43,734 nucleotides of DNA from Rhodobacterales bacterium (GCA_002746935.1 PDRW01000012.1:1-43734), one strand, 5' to 3'. Shown: positions 25,666 through 35,394, counted from the stretch's first letter. Numbers and translations are program-made. The notes: generated by a model not told the origin, from the letters alone.

Positions 25666-26160
25666 ATGCCCGCCGCCACCACCAAGGCCGATCTTCTGAG
25701 CGTCACCCGCAAGGAATATGACAAGCTCGTGAAGGTGATCGACAGGATCCCGGACGCGCTGGCCATGGTCAGGGATGCCGACGATACCTCGGTGAAAGAT
25801 GTGATCGCCCACCGCGCCCATTGGATCGGGCTGTTTCTGGGCTGGTATGCCGATGGTCAGGCCGGCCGCGAGGTGCATTTCCCCGCCGAAGGCTACACTT
25901 GGGGCGATCTCAAGCGCTACAATGCCGATCTCAGGGCGCGTCAGGCGGGGATGGGCTGGGAGGCGGCGAAGGCCGCGCTGGCCGAGGCCCATGCGACGCT
26001 GGAAAGCTTCATTGAGGCCCATGACGAGGCAGCGCTCTACGGCGGGCCGATGAAGGGCGGCCGCAACGCCTGGACCACCGGCCGCTGGGCCGAGGCCTCC
26101 GGCCCGAGCCCCTACCGGTCGGCGGCGAAATACCTGCGCGCGCGGCTCAGGACGGGCTGA
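25666..26160 (+). CDS. ClbS/DfsB-family four-helix-bundle protein (DUF1706)
   Basis: 164 residues. The DinB-like helical bundle is suggested by TKADLLSVTRKEYDKLVKVIDRIPDALA, VKDVIAHRAHWIGLFLGWYADG, PAEGYTWGDLKRYNADL and the end SPYRSAAKYLRARL. ClbS itself inactivates the genotoxin colibactin, but most family members are not tied to any toxin, and no biosynthetic cluster is present here. RBS AGGGAGGA is 6 bases from the ATG. It lies just before the r-protein cluster on the same strand. Confidence 0.82.
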   Translation: MPAATTKADLLSVTRKEYDKLVKVIDRIPDALAMVRDADDTSVKDVIAHRAHWIGLFLGWYADGQAGREVHFPAEGYTWGDLKRYNADLRARQAGMGWEAAKAALAEAHATLESFIEAHDEAALYGGPMKGGRNAWTTGRWAEASGPSPYRSAAKYLRARLRTG

Positions 26161-26297
26161 AAACCCCGCCCGGCACACGGCCGACCCGAAACCCCTTGCC
26201 TTCCCGCCGGAACCCGCGTAGGGAGCAGCCTTCACACGAACTCCACCGGATTCGGCGTGACCCGTACGTTTGCGGCCGGAACATGGCGGCAGACGCG

Positions 26298-26348
26298 TGG
26301 CAGCGGCAGATGCCGCCGGTCATGATTGGCAGCGGCAGATGCCGCCGG
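26298..26348. repeat. Tandem hairpin repeat in the rpmC leader
   Basis: A 22-bp unit occurs twice, identical, at 26298-26319 and 26327-26348 (period 29). Each unit contains GCGGCAGATGCCGC, a perfect 6-bp inverted repeat with a 2-base centre. In the transcript this gives two equal stem-loops ending 38 bases before the rpmC start. It could be a binding site for a ribosomal protein or a transcript-stability element; function inferred only from position. Confidence 0.7.
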
Positions 26349-26386
26349 CCAGGGGGCGCCCCGGTGATGTTGAAAGGAACAGGCGG

Positions 26387-26593
26387 ATGAACGCCAGCGA
26401 ATTGCGCGACAAGACCGCGGACCAGCTCAGGGAAGAGCTGGAAAGCCTCAAGAAAGAAGCCTTCAACCTGCGTTTCCAGCAAGCCTCCGGCGCGCTGGAA
26501 AACACCGCCCGCATCCGCCGGGTGCGCCGCGACGCCGCGCGGGTGAAGACGATCATCAACGAAAAGGCCGCCCAGGCGGCCGGTGCCGAGTAA
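26387..26593 (+). CDS. rpmC: 50S ribosomal protein L29
   Basis: 68 residues. [56 protein letters not shown] is a complete L29. RBS AAAGGAAC precedes the ATG at 26387. It starts the portion of the S10/spc cluster visible here; the genes that normally precede it (rpsC, rplP) are not in the window, since a ClbS-like gene stands upstream. Confidence 0.96.
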   Translation: MNASELRDKTADQLREELESLKKEAFNLRFQQASGALENTARIRRVRRDAARVKTIINEKAAQAAGAE

Positions 26594-26607
26594 GGGAGGC
26601 CCGACAG

Positions 26608-26838
26608 ATGCCCAAACGTATCCTGCAAGGCACAGTGACCTCGGACGCCAACGCTCAGACCGTCACCGTTCTGGTCGAGCGCCGCTTCAAGCATCCGCTG
26701 CTGAAGAAAACCGTCCGGCAGACCAAGAAATACCGGGCCCACGACGAGAACGACACGTTCAGGGTCGGCGACAAGGTGCGCATCCAGGAATGCGCGCCGA
26801 AGTCGAAAACCAAGCGCTGGGAAGTGATCACCGCCTGA
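26608..26838 (+). CDS. rpsQ: 30S ribosomal protein S17
   Basis: 76 residues: [59 protein letters not shown]. It is complete and 14 bases after rpmC. Confidence 0.97.
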
Positions 26839-26902
26839 GCGGTTCACATCCCGGTTTGATCGAAACCATGAGAGCAGGCTCTCAAAGGTCAGGAGAAACC
26901 CC

Positions 26903-27201
26903 ATGATCCAGATGCAGACCAATCTGGATGTCGCTGACAACTCCGGCGCTCGCCGGGTGCAGTGCATCAAGGTCCTGGGTGGTTCGTGAAGAAGGGCGAC
27001 GTGCGCAAGGCCGTCGTCGTGCGCACCGCCAAGGAGGTGCGTCGCGAAGACGGCACCGCCATCCGTTTCGACCGCAACGCCGCGGTGATCCTCAACAATG
27101 CGGGCGAGCCGGTCGGCACCCGTATCTTCGGCCCGGTGGTCCGCGAACTCCGCGCCAAGAACTTCATGAAGATCATCTCGCTCGCCCCGGAGGTGCTCTG
27201 A
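26903..27201 (+). pseudogene. rplN: 50S ribosomal protein L14, internal deletion with frameshift as written
   Basis: The N-terminal frame reads [28 protein letters not shown] and stops at 26987-26989. The C-terminal frame from 26986 reads [18 protein letters not shown] and continues through a normal end ([14 protein letters not shown], 71 residues). L14 is normally about 122 residues; 28 + 71 = 99, so 23 residues (the stretch after LGGS, usually K-R-K/R-Y-A ... P-R-G-R) are missing, and the loss is about 70 bases, not a multiple of three. All neighbours are intact and RBS and start are normal. L14 is expected to be essential, so either the sequence is wrong here or another rplN copy exists. 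Confidence 0.9.
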
Positions 27202-27506
27202 TGGCCGCGAAACTGAGAAAAGGCGACAAGGTCGTCGTGCTCACCGGCAAGGACAAGGGCAAGCAGGGTGAGATCACCCAGGTGATGCCGAAGGCCGGCA
27301 AGGCCGTTGTCAACGGGCTCAACATGGCCGTGCGTCACCAGCGCCAGAGCCAGACCGCCCAGGGCGGCCGGCTGCCGAAGGCGATGCCGATCGACCTCTC
27401 GAACCTCGCGCTCGTCGATTCCAACGGCAAGGCCACCCGCGTGGGCTTCCGCGATGAAAACGGCACCAAGGTGCGCTTTGCCAAGACCACCGGGGAGGCG
27501 ATCTGA
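27201..27506 (+). CDS. rplX: 50S ribosomal protein L24
   Basis: 101 residues: [25 protein letters not shown] (KOW motif), then [19 protein letters not shown]. It starts on the last base of the rplN stop and shares its own stop with rplE (TGATG). Confidence 0.97.
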   Translation: MAAKLRKGDKVVVLTGKDKGKQGEITQVMPKAGKAVVNGLNMAVRHQRQSQTAQGGRLPKAMPIDLSNLALVDSNGKATRVGFRDENGTKVRFAKTTGEAI

Positions 27507-28069
27507 TGCTCGATTCTGCCAGCTACACCCCGCGTCTCAAGACGCTCTACAAGGACACGATCCGCGCCGCGCTGAAGGAGGAATTCTCCTACAAGAACGA
27601 GATGCAGATCCCGAAGCTCGACAAGATCGTGCTCAACATCGGCTGCGGCACCGAGGCGGTGAAGGACACCAAGAAGGCCAAATCGGCCCAGGAAGACCTC
27701 ACCAGGATCGCCGGCCAGCAGGCGATGATCACCAGGGCCAAGAAGTCGATCGCCACCTTCCGGCTGCGCGAAGGCCATCCGATTGGCGCCAAGGTGACCC
27801 TGCGCGGCGACCGGATGTATGAATTCCTCGACCGGCTCATCACCATCGCGATGCCGCGCGTGCGCGACTTCCGCGGCGTGTCCGGCAAGGCGTTCGACGG
27901 CCACGGCAACTATGCCATGGGCCTCAAGGAACATATCGTCTTCCCCGAGATCGACTTCGACAAGGTCGACGAGGTCTGGGGCATGGACATCGTCATCGGC
28001 ACCACGGCGCGCAGTGACGCCGAAGCCAGGGCGCTGTTGAAGGCCTTCAACATGCCGTTCAACAGCTGA
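27506..28069 (+). CDS. rplE: 50S ribosomal protein L5
   Basis: 187 residues, starting [22 protein letters not shown] after the first Met and containing [42 protein letters not shown]. It is complete and binds 5S rRNA in the central protuberance. Confidence 0.97.
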   Translation: MLDSASYTPRLKTLYKDTIRAALKEEFSYKNEMQIPKLDKIVLNIGCGTEAVKDTKKAKSAQEDLTRIAGQQAMITRAKKSIATFRLREGHPIGAKVTLRGDRMYEFLDRLITIAMPRVRDFRGVSGKAFDGHGNYAMGLKEHIVFPEIDFDKVDEVWGMDIVIGTTARSDAEARALLKAFNMPFNS

Positions 28070-28090
28070 GCCTCGGGAGGAATTTGCACA

Positions 28091-28396
28091 ATGGCCAAGA
28101 AATCCATGATTGCCCGCGAGGTGAAGCGTCAGAAGCTGGTGGAGCAATATGCCGCCCGCCGCGCCGCCCTCAAGGAGATCATCAACGATCAGGAGCGGCC
28201 GATGGAGGAGCGTTTCCGCGCCTCGCTGAAGCTCGCGAAACTGCCGCGCAACAGCTCGGCAACCCGGCTGCACAACCGCTGCCAGCTCACCGGGCGTCCG
28301 CACGCCTATTATCGCAAACTCAAGGTCAGCCGGATCGCGCTTCGCGACCTCGGCTCGCAGGGGCAGATCCCCGGCCTGGTGAAATCGAGCTGGTAA
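28091..28396 (+). CDS. rpsN: 30S ribosomal protein S14 (zinc-independent form)
   Basis: 101 residues: [31 protein letters not shown], ending [22 protein letters not shown]. The length and absence of CxxC pairs mark the C-minus form. Confidence 0.97.
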   Translation: MAKKSMIAREVKRQKLVEQYAARRAALKEIINDQERPMEERFRASLKLAKLPRNSSATRLHNRCQLTGRPHAYYRKLKVSRIALRDLGSQGQIPGLVKSSW

Positions 28397-28409
28397 GGGA
28401 GGGAGCACA

Positions 28410-28802
28410 ATGAACGATCCTATCGGCGATATGCTCACCCGCATCCGCAACGCCCAGATGCGCGGCAAGTCCAGTGTTTCGACCCCGGCGTCGAAGCTTC
28501 GCGGCTGGGTGCTCGACGTGCTGGCCGACGAGGGCTACATCCGCGGCTACGAGCCCGGCAAGGATTCCAACGGGCATCCGACCCTCGAAATCGCGCTCAA
28601 ATATTACGACGGCACCCCGGTGATCCGCGAACTCAAGCGCGTCTCCAGACCAGGCCGCCGTGTTTACATGGGCTCCAGGGAGATCCCGCAGGTCCGCCAG
28701 GGTCTTGGCGTCTCGATCGTCTCGACGCCGAAGGGCGTCATGTCCGATGCAAGCGCACGCAGCCAGAATGTTGGCGGCGAAGTGCTCTGCACCGTGTTCT
28801 GA
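28410..28802 (+). CDS. rpsH: 30S ribosomal protein S8
   Basis: 130 residues: [30 protein letters not shown] and the terminal [10 protein letters not shown]8 is the classical feedback regulator of the spc operon, but a matching site near rplE was not identified. Confidence 0.97.
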   Translation: MNDPIGDMLTRIRNAQMRGKSSVSTPASKLRGWVLDVLADEGYIRGYEPGKDSNGHPTLEIALKYYDGTPVIRELKRVSRPGRRVYMGSREIPQVRQGLGVSIVSTPKGVMSDASARSQNVGGEVLCTVF

Positions 28803-28812
28803 GGAGGGTCCG

Positions 28813-29346
28813 ATGTCTCGTATTGGCAAGAAACCGGTCGAGCTTCCCGGGGGCGTGAGCGCCACCGTGAGCGGCCAGACCGTGGACGTGAAAGGGCCGA
28901 AAGGCACCCGCAGCTTCACCGCGACCGACGATGTGACCCTCGCGGTCGAAGACAATGCGGTGAAGGTCGAGCCGCGCGGCAAGTCGAAGCGCGCGCGTCA
29001 GCAGTGGGGCATGTCGCGCACCATGGTGCAGAACCTCGTGACCGGCGTGACCGACGGCTTCAGGAAGGAGCTGGAGATCACCGGTGTCGGCTACCGTGCC
29101 CAGATGCAGGGCAAGATCCTGAAGCTGAACCTCGGCTATTCGCATGAGGTCAACTTCGAACCCCCCGAAGGGGTGAGCGTCACCGCGCCCAAGCCGACCC
29201 AGATCGTGATCGAGGGCATTGATCAGCAACTCGTCGGCCAGGTCGCGGCCAATATCCGCGAATGGCGCGGCCCCGAGCCCTACAAGGGCAAGGGCATCCG
29301 CTACAAGGACGAGTATATCTTCCGCAAGGAAGGCAAGAAGAAATAA
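28813..29346 (+). CDS. rplF: 50S ribosomal protein L6
   Basis: 177 residues: [15 protein letters not shown], with the conserved end [18 protein letters not shown]. It follows rpsH by 10 bases. Confidence 0.97.
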   Translation: MSRIGKKPVELPGGVSATVSGQTVDVKGPKGTRSFTATDDVTLAVEDNAVKVEPRGKSKRARQQWGMSRTMVQNLVTGVTDGFRKELEITGVGYRAQMQGKILKLNLGYSHEVNFEPPEGVSVTAPKPTQIVIEGIDQQLVGQVAANIREWRGPEPYKGKGIRYKDEYIFRKEGKKK

Positions 29347-29357
29347 GGACGCGACCC

Positions 29358-29717
29358 ATGGCAAACAGCAAAAGAGCCCTGTTTCTGAAGCGCCGCCAGC
29401 GCGTTCGGAACAGCCTTCGCAAGGTCAATCGCGGCAAGGCGCGGCTTTCGGTGCACCGTTCGAACAAGAACATCTCGGTGCAGCTGATCGACGACGTCGC
29501 GGGGCGGACCATCGCTTCGGCCTCCTCGCTCGAGAAGGATCTCGGCGTGGTCGGCAAGAACAACGTCGAAGCCGCCGCCAAGGTGGGCGCGGCGATCGCC
29601 GAACGGGCGAAGAAGGCCGGTGTCGAGACCTGCTACTTCGACCGTGGCGGGTTCCTGTTCCACGGCAAGGTGAAAGCGCTCGCCGACGCTGCCCGTGAAG
29701 GCGGGCTGAAGTTCTGA
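29358..29717 (+). CDS. rplR: 50S ribosomal protein L18
   Basis: 119 residues: [33 protein letters not shown] and [27 protein letters not shown]. The stop codon (29715-29717) overlaps the first bases of palindromic element copy B, so the element's insertion supplied or kept the TGA. Confidence 0.97.
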   Translation: MANSKRALFLKRRQRVRNSLRKVNRGKARLSVHRSNKNISVQLIDDVAGRTIASASSLEKDLGVVGKNNVEAAAKVGAAIAERAKKAGVETCYFDRGGFLFHGKVKALADAAREGGLKF

Positions 29718-29817
29718 GCATGTCGCGGAAAAGCGGGAACCGGTTTTCTCGCTTTTCGACATGCGACCACAAAGACCTGGAGCGCGGGGCGTGAATGCAA
29801 ATGAACGCGTCGGGCTC
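29716..29817. repeat. Dispersed palindromic element, copy B, inside the r-protein operon
   Basis: It extends from GAGC (29716, within the rplR stop) to GCTC (29817). The left part is a strong hairpin: GCATGTCG...GAAAAGCG pairs with CGCTTTTCGACATGC. The right part ends GCAAATGAACGCGTCGGGCTC. It is homologous to copy A (24277-24377) over its full length. It separates rplR from rpsE, which in most bacteria are closely spaced. Confidence 0.75.
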
Positions 29818-29828
29818 TGAACAATTGT

Positions 29829-29848
29829 GGGCGGCGTTCGCGCCGCCC
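29829..29848. promoter_or_regulatory. TTCG-tetraloop hairpin in the rpsE leader
   Basis: GGGCGGCG (29829-29836) and CGCCGCCC (29841-29848) form a perfect 8-bp stem capped by TTCG. No T tract follows, so it is more likely an RNA-stabilising or processing structure than a terminator. It lies about 100 bases upstream of rpsE. Confidence 0.5.
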
Positions 29849-29950
29849 CGATGATCCGGGACCGGGCCTTCGTCGCCCGGCCACCAGGGATCGAGTTTGA
29901 CCGGCGCCCCCGAAACCGGGCCCGCGCCATCCTGAACAAGGAGTGCCAAT

Positions 29951-30523
29951 ATGGCAGAACGTGACCAGCGCCGCGGCCAGCGCCGCGACCGCCGCGACCG
30001 GGACGAAGCGCCCGAATTTGCCGATCGTCTGGTGGCGATCAACCGTGTGTCCAAGACCGTGAAGGGTGGCAAGCGCTTCGGCTTTGCGGCGCTCGTGGTC
30101 GTGGGCGACCAGAAGGGCCGCGTCGGCTTCGGCAAGGGCAAGGCCAAGGAGGTGCCGGAGGCGATCCGCAAGGCCACCGAACAGGCCAAGCGCCAGATGG
30201 TGCGGATCCCGCTCAAGGAAGGCCGCACCCTGCACCACGATGTCGAGGGCCGTCATGGCGCCGGCCGCGTGGTGATGCGCACCGCGCCGGAAGGCACCGG
30301 GATCATCGCCGGCGGTCCGATGCGGGCGGTGTTCGAGATGCTCGGCGTCAAGGACGTGGTCTCGAAGTCGATCGGCTCGCAGAACCCCTACAACATGATC
30401 CGCGCCACGCTTCAGGGCCTCGGCTACATGGCCTCGCCGCGTTCGGTCGCGCAGCGCCGTGGCAAGAAGGTCGCCGACATTCTCGGGGCCAAGCCGGAAG
30501 CCCCGGCCGAAGCCGAAGCCTGA
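29951..30523 (+). CDS. rpsE: 30S ribosomal protein S5
   Basis: 190 residues: [71 protein letters not shown] and [13 protein letters not shown]. The Glu/Ala-rich tail (PEAPAEAEA) is a small lineage extension. It begins 233 bases after rplR because of the element insertion and leader. Confidence 0.97.
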   Translation: MAERDQRRGQRRDRRDRDEAPEFADRLVAINRVSKTVKGGKRFGFAALVVVGDQKGRVGFGKGKAKEVPEAIRKATEQAKRQMVRIPLKEGRTLHHDVEGRHGAGRVVMRTAPEGTGIIAGGPMRAVFEMLGVKDVVSKSIGSQNPYNMIRATLQGLGYMASPRSVAQRRGKKVADILGAKPEAPAEAEA

Positions 30524-30537
30524 AGGAGTAGAGAGAC

Positions 30538-30726
30538 ATGGCCAAAACCATCGTCGTCAAACAGATCGGCTCCCCGATCCGCCGCCCGGCCATCCAGCGC
30601 GAAACGCTGAAGGGCCTCGGCCTCAACAAGATGCACCGCACCCGTGAGTTGGAAGATACCCCGGCGGTGCGCGGCATGGTCGCGAAGATCCCGCATCTGG
30701 TCGAGATCGTCGAAGAGCGCGGCTGA
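30538..30726 (+). CDS. rpmD: 50S ribosomal protein L30
   Basis: 62 residues: [37 protein letters not shown] and [24 protein letters not shown] precedes it. A terminator follows, so it may end a transcript. Confidence 0.97.
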   Translation: MAKTIVVKQIGSPIRRPAIQRETLKGLGLNKMHRTRELEDTPAVRGMVAKIPHLVEIVEERG

Positions 30727-30790
30727 ACGTCGGCACGCGCCGACGCCGCTCGCGGACGCGCGTCCGCGAAGGCCCCGAGAAATTGAAATG

Positions 30791-30816
30791 CCCCGGTCGA
30801 TCTGGCCGGGGTTTTT
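30791..30816 (+). terminator. Rho-independent terminator after rpmD
   Basis: CCCCGGTC and GGCCGGGG form an 8-bp stem (one G-U pair) around GATCT, followed directly by TTTTT. It is 65 bases after the rpmD stop and ends the first part of the spc-type cluster before the DUF2585 gene and rplO. Confidence 0.85.
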
Positions 30817-30936
30817 CCGTTTCAGGGCAGGCGTTTCCGGGCAGGATATGGGCCCGGCGGCCGAAACCCCGCCGTTGAGCCCCCTCCGGCGAGGGGTTAG
30901 TCTCCCCGGACAAGTCAAGGAGCCCCCAACCGCCTC

Positions 30937-31545
30937 ATGCCCCTGCGCCTTCTTAATGTCGCTGCCCTTCTGGGCATCCCCGTCATCGGTCTGGTGCTCT
31001 GGGCCTGGGGGCAGCCGATCGTCAGCACCTCGGGGGAGATCCGCCTCTGGGTCAACTCGATCTGGTCGCCGGAAAACTCGCAGCAGGTCGCCGACTGGTA
31101 CACGCTCAGCCATATGGTCCACGGGTTGCTGCTCGGGCTCATTGGCAAGACGCTGTTGCGCCGGAGCGGGTTTGCGCCGGTCTATCTCGTGGCGATCGCT
31201 ACCGGCGTCGGATGGGAGATCATCGAGCATACCCATTGGGTGCTGCACCGTTTCCGGGCGGTGACGCTTTATCAGGGCTATATCGGTGACACGGTGCTGA
31301 ACGCGACCATGGATTATGTGTTCATGATGTGCGGCTTTTTCCTTGCCAGCCGGGTGCGGCCATGGCCGACCTTTGGCGTGATCGTCGCCATGGAGCTTAC
31401 CTCGGGGTTCATGGCGCGCGACAACCTGACGCTGACCACGCTCAACACCCTCTTTCCCAACCCGGCCATTCAGGCCTGGCAAAACGCGATCAACCCGCTG
31501 AGCAAGGCGCCGCCCCCCGAACCGGCCACAGCGGCGGGCAAGTGA
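30937..31545 (+). CDS. DUF2585 (UPF0314) membrane protein within the r-protein cluster
   Basis: 202 residues with about five hydrophobic segments: for example [21 protein letters not shown] near the N-terminus and [18 protein letters not shown] in the middle. Conserved-looking motifs include [11 protein letters not shown] and [14 protein letters not shown], with His/Asp pairs typical of DUF2585. The C-terminal tail is Pro/Ala-rich and cytosolic-like. The function is unknown. It is placed between rpmD, which ends with a terminator, and rplO, where no gene is usually found. Confidence 0.85.
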   Translation: MPLRLLNVAALLGIPVIGLVLWAWGQPIVSTSGEIRLWVNSIWSPENSQQVADWYTLSHMVHGLLLGLIGKTLLRRSGFAPVYLVAIATGVGWEIIEHTHWVLHRFRAVTLYQGYIGDTVLNATMDYVFMMCGFFLASRVRPWPTFGVIVAMELTSGFMARDNLTLTTLNTLFPNPAIQAWQNAINPLSKAPPPEPATAAGK

Positions 31546-31691
31546 AGCGCCCGCCCTTGCATTGCCCCTCACGCAGGCGTATACGCCCCCGGTGGCCCGT
31601 CAGCCGGGCCATGGCCGCACCCTGGCCACAACCACAACGCCCGTGTCTGTCCCGTTCGCTTCGGGGGCATGTCCGGCAAAGGAGAAGCGAC

Positions 31692-32171
31692 ATGAAACTC
31701 AATGAACTGCGCGACAACGCAGGAGCTGCGCCGAAGAAAAAGCGCGTCGGCCGTGGCCCGGGTTCGGGCAAGGGCAAGACCGCCGGCCGCGGCATCAAGG
31801 GCCAGAAATCCCGGTCGGGTGTGGCGATCGCCGGATACGAGGGCGGCCAGATGCCGCTCTACATGCGACTGCCGAAACGCGGCTTCAACAAGCCCAACCG
31901 CAAGAAATTCGCGGTGGTGAACCTTGGCCTGTTGCAGAAATTCGTCGATGCCGGCACGCTCGACGCCTCCGCCGAGATTACCGAGGATATGCTGGTCGAG
32001 ACCGGCGTGGTCCGCCGCAAGCTCGACGGTGTGCGGGTGCTGGCCAAGGGCGAGGTGACCTCCGCGCTCAGGCTCAGCGTCACCGGCGCGTCGAAACCGG
32101 CCATCGAGGCGGTCGAAAAGGCGGGCGGGTCGCTGACGCTCGTTGCGCCCAGGGCACCGGCGGCCGGGTAA
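31692..32171 (+). CDS. rplO: 50S ribosomal protein L15
   Basis: 159 residues: [57 protein letters not shown]. It is complete. RBS AGGAGAAG precedes the ATG at 31692. Confidence 0.97.
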   Translation: MKLNELRDNAGAAPKKKRVGRGPGSGKGKTAGRGIKGQKSRSGVAIAGYEGGQMPLYMRLPKRGFNKPNRKKFAVVNLGLLQKFVDAGTLDASAEITEDMLVETGVVRRKLDGVRVLAKGEVTSALRLSVTGASKPAIEAVEKAGGSLTLVAPRAPAAG

Positions 32172-32286
32172 GGCGTAAGGCGCTTGTCCGGGGCCGCGCG
32201 GTCCCTTACATGAGCCAATAGATTTCCTCAAAGCGCCGCCAGGTCGGAAATCGGCCCTGGCGGCGCTGGTTTGAACAGGGGGCCTC

Positions 32287-33666
32287 ATGGCATCTGCTGC
32301 GGAACAAATGGCGTCGAACCTCTCCTGGGGGGCGCTCGGCAAGGCGACAGAACTGCGCCAACGGATTTTCTTCACCGTCGGCCTGCTGATGATCTACCGG
32401 CTCGGCACCTACATCCCGGTGCCGGGGATCGACGCGGGCGCGCTTCAGGATTTCATGGAGCAGGCCTCCGCCGGGATCGGCGGGATCCTGTCGATGTTCA
32501 CCGGCGGTGCGCTGGGGCGGATGGGGGTGTTTGCCCTTGGCATCATGCCCTACATTTCGGCCTCGATCATCGTGCAGCTGCTCGCGACCATGATCGAGCC
32601 GCTGAAGCAGCTCAAGAAAGAGGGCGAGCAGGGCCGGCGCAAGATCAACCAGTATACCCGTTATGGCACCGTGGCGCTGGCGACCGGCCAGGCCTTTGCG
32701 CTGGCCAACTCGCTTCAGGCGGGCGACCTCGCGCATTCGCCGGGGATCTTCTTCGTGATCTCGGCGGTGGTGACGCTGGTGGGGGGCACCATGTTTCTGA
32801 TGTGGCTCGGCGAACAGATCACCGCGCGCGGCATCGGCAACGGCATCTCGCTGATCATCTTCGTCGGCATCGTTGCGGAAATCCCCGCGGCTCTGGTGCG
32901 GTTCCTGAGCCAGAGCCGTGCGGTCGCGGCGAGCCCCGCGGTGATCATCGGCGTGCTGGTGATGGTCGTGGTGGTGATTTGCTTCGTGGTGTTCATGGAG
33001 CGGGCGCTCAGGAAGATCCACATCCAGTACCCGCGCCGTCAGGTGGGCATGAAGGTCTATGACGGCGGGTCGTCGCATCTGCCGATCAAGGTCAACCCCG
33101 CGGGCGTGATCCCGGCGATCTTCGCTTCGGCGCTGCTGCTTCTGCCGACCACGATTTCGACCTTCAACACCGCCGGCACCACCGGCCCGGTGATGTCGAC
33201 CATCCTTGCCTATTTCGGCCCCGGCCAGCCGCTCTATCTGCTGTTCTACGCCGGCATGATCATGTTTTTCACCTTCTTCTACACCAGGGAGGTGAGCTTC
33301 AAGGTCGACGAGGTGGCAGAGAACCTCAAGAACCAGAACGGCTTCGTTCCCGGTATCCGCCCGGGCAGGAAAACCGCCGAATATCTCGATTATGTTGTCA
33401 CCCGTATCCTGACGCTGGGTGCGATCTATCTGGCCGCCGTCTGTCTGATGCCCGAGATCTTGCGCTCGCAATTCTCCATCCCGTTCTATTTCGGCGGTAC
33501 TTCGGTGCTGATCGTCGTGTCGGTGGCCATGGATACGATCAACCAGGTGCAATCGCACTTGCTTGCCTATCAGTATGAAGGTCTGATCGAGAAGTCGCAG
33601 CTGCGCGGCAAGCGCGGGGCGGCGTCGAAAAAGGCGAAGAAAAAGAAGGGACCGGCGCGTCGATGA
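32287..33666 (+). CDS. secY: Protein translocase subunit SecY
   Basis: 459 residues with ten TM segments. Characteristic parts are [16 protein letters not shown] in TM1, the plug/TM2 region [38 protein letters not shown]-like [31 protein letters not shown], and [34 protein letters not shown]. The C-terminal tail is Lys-rich ([12 protein letters not shown]), for ribosome binding. The stop overlaps the adk ATG. Confidence 0.97.
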   Translation: MASAAEQMASNLSWGALGKATELRQRIFFTVGLLMIYRLGTYIPVPGIDAGALQDFMEQASAGIGGILSMFTGGALGRMGVFALGIMPYISASIIVQLLATMIEPLKQLKKEGEQGRRKINQYTRYGTVALATGQAFALANSLQAGDLAHSPGIFFVISAVVTLVGGTMFLMWLGEQITARGIGNGISLIIFVGIVAEIPAALVRFLSQSRAVAASPAVIIGVLVMVVVVICFVVFMERALRKIHIQYPRRQVGMKVYDGGSSHLPIKVNPAGVIPAIFASALLLLPTTISTFNTAGTTGPVMSTILAYFGPGQPLYLLFYAGMIMFFTFFYTREVSFKVDEVAENLKNQNGFVPGIRPGRKTAEYLDYVVTRILTLGAIYLAAVCLMPEILRSQFSIPFYFGGTSVLIVVSVAMDTINQVQSHLLAYQYEGLIEKSQLRGKRGAASKKAKKKKGPARR

Positions 33667-34238
33667 ACATCATTCTGCTAGGACCGCCGGGTGCCGGGAA
33701 GGGCACCCAGGCTCAGAGGCTCACCGAACAGCGGGGCATGATCCAGCTTTCCACCGGCGACATGCTGCGCGCGGCGAAAAGCTCCGGCACCGAAATGGGC
33801 CGGAAGGTTGCCGCGATCATGGACGGCGGCGGGCTGGTGACCGACGAGATCGTCATCGGGCTGATCGAAGAGCAGCTCGGCGCGAACCCGCAGGGCTCGT
33901 TCATCTTCGACGGTTTCCCGCGCACCCTGCCGCAGGCCGATGCGCTGGGGGCATTGCTCGAGAAACACGGCAAGGGGCTCGACGCGGTGATCGAGATGCA
34001 GGTGGATGACGATGTGCTCGTCGGCCGCATCGTCGGCCGTGCCGAAGAGGCCCGCAAGGCCGGCCAGCCCGTCCGCGCCGACGACAACGAGGAAAGCCTC
34101 CGCGTGCGGCTGATGGAATATTACAAGAAGACCTCGCCGCTGATCGGCTATTACTGGGCCAAGGGCGATCTGAAATCCGTCAATGGCCTCGGCACGATCG
34201 ACGAGGTGGCGGGCGAGATCGCCGACATCCTGGGGTAA
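33663..34238 (+). CDS. adk: Adenylate kinase, short-LID type
   Basis: 191 residues. P-loop [11 protein letters not shown] at about 7-17, NMP-binding [10 protein letters not shown] and FDGFPRT. Between GRIVGRAEE and RLMEYYKKT the LID is short and has no zinc cysteines, unlike the long form. It is coupled to secY by ATGA. Confidence 0.96.
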   Translation: MNIILLGPPGAGKGTQAQRLTEQRGMIQLSTGDMLRAAKSSGTEMGRKVAAIMDGGGLVTDEIVIGLIEEQLGANPQGSFIFDGFPRTLPQADALGALLEKHGKGLDAVIEMQVDDDVLVGRIVGRAEEARKAGQPVRADDNEESLRVRLMEYYKKTSPLIGYYWAKGDLKSVNGLGTIDEVAGEIADILG

Positions 34239-34255
34239 GGCCGGGGCCCACCGCT

Positions 34256-34278
34256 CCGGAGCCGGAAAGCGGCTTCGG
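34256..34278. terminator. Stem-loop after adk, possible terminator
   Basis: CCGGAGCCG (34256-34264) pairs with CGGCTTCGG (34270-34278), with one G-U. It lacks a T tract, so termination is uncertain. It starts 18 bases after the adk stop. Confidence 0.45.
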
Positions 34279-34476
34279 GGCAACGCTTCCGGGTACCACT
34301 GATGGTTGAATGTCCTGCTCTTGCGCAGCCCACTTGACGCGGGCGGGAATCCCTCGTACAGCACCCCATCCTGCAATGGGAATCGGTGCATTCGGGGGGG
34401 CTTGCTCCTCTACACCAGATCAGACTTCAGCTGCGGCCCGCGGGGAGGATCCCGGCGGGCTTACGTTGTGAAAAAA

Positions 34477-34496
34477 GGTTCCGGAACTACGGAACC
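34477..34496 (+). promoter_or_regulatory. Hairpin in the rpsM leader
   Basis: GGTTCCG (34477-34483) pairs with CGGAACC (34490-34496), 22 bases ahead of the TTG start. The leader from 34239 (279 bases) holds no gene. The hairpin sits immediately before the GAAAGGA Shine-Dalgarno and could affect translation of the rpsM-rpsK-rpoA-rplQ unit. Confidence 0.55.
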
Positions 34497-34517
34497 GCAA
34501 CGAAAGGACATATCGAC

Positions 34518-34886
34518 TTGGCACGTATTGCCGGCGTGAACATCCCGACGCACAAGCGCGTCCCGATCGCCCTCACCTATATCCACGGAATCGGCCACAC
34601 CTCCGCGAAAGCGATCTGCGAGGCCGTGAACATCGACGCCACCCGCCGCGTCAACGAGCTTTCCGACGCCGAAGTGCTGGCGATCCGCGAATTCATCGAC
34701 GCCAACCACCTGGTGGAAGGCGACCTGCGCCGCGAGACCCAGATGAACATCAAGCGCCTGATGGACCTCGGCTGCTACCGCGGCCTGCGCCATCGTCGTT
34801 CGCTCCCGGTGCGCGGCCAGCGCACCCACACCAACGCCCGCACCCGCAAGGGCCCGGCGCGGCCGATCGCCGGCAAGAAGAAATAA
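34518..34886 (+). CDS. rpsM: 30S ribosomal protein S13 (TTG start)
   Basis: 122 residues: [25 protein letters not shown] and [35 protein letters not shown]. No ATG exists before ARIAGV; a TTG at 34518 follows GAAAGGACATATC, so TTG is taken as start. A rare start codon may keep expression low or allow regulation. Confidence 0.96.
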   Translation: MARIAGVNIPTHKRVPIALTYIHGIGHTSAKAICEAVNIDATRRVNELSDAEVLAIREFIDANHLVEGDLRRETQMNIKRLMDLGCYRGLRHRRSLPVRGQRTHTNARTRKGPARPIAGKKK

Positions 34887-34898
34887 GGGGAACGGACA

Positions 34899-35288
34899 AT
34901 GGCTCGTGACAAGCGCGCTCCCAAGCGCAAGGAACGCAAGAACATCGCCGCCGGCGTGGCGCATGTGAATTCCTCGTTCAACAACACCAAGATCCTGATT
35001 TCCGACGTGCAGGGCAACGCGATCTCCTGGTCGTCGGCCGGCACCATGGGCTTCAAGGGCTCGCGGAAATCGACCCCCTATGCCGCCCAGATGGCCGCCG
35101 AAGACGCGGGCAAGAAGGCGCAGGAACATGGCGTCAAGACCCTCGAGGTCGAGGTTCAGGGCCCGGGGTCGGGCCGCGAATCGGCGCTGCGCGCGCTGGC
35201 CGCGGTCGGGTTCAACATCACCTCGATCCGCGATGTGACCCCGATTGCCCACAACGGCTGCCGCCCGCCGAAGCGGCGCCGGGTCTGA
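34899..35288 (+). CDS. rpsK: 30S ribosomal protein S11
   Basis: 129 residues: [57 protein letters not shown] and PPKRRRV at the end. It is complete. Confidence 0.97.
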   Translation: MARDKRAPKRKERKNIAAGVAHVNSSFNNTKILISDVQGNAISWSSAGTMGFKGSRKSTPYAAQMAAEDAGKKAQEHGVKTLEVEVQGPGSGRESALRALAAVGFNITSIRDVTPIAHNGCRPPKRRRV

Positions 35289-35394
35289 CCTGGTTTTCAA
35301 ACCCGGGCCGGGGGACGCTCCGGCCCGGTTTCGTCAATTTACCTCGGGCGTTCCGCTTTTTGGACATGGAGGCGGGACAGGAATGGAGGGACGC

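Noticed and set aside
25666-26160. ClbS-like gene as part of a colibactin or toxin system
   Set aside because: The neighbours are a 2OG oxygenase-like gene and r-proteins, with no polyketide or peptide synthase genes, and most members of this family are not linked to toxins.
32206-33558. A 450-codon open frame antisense to secY
   Set aside because: His/Arg/Asp-rich shadow of the secY coding strand, with no motifs.
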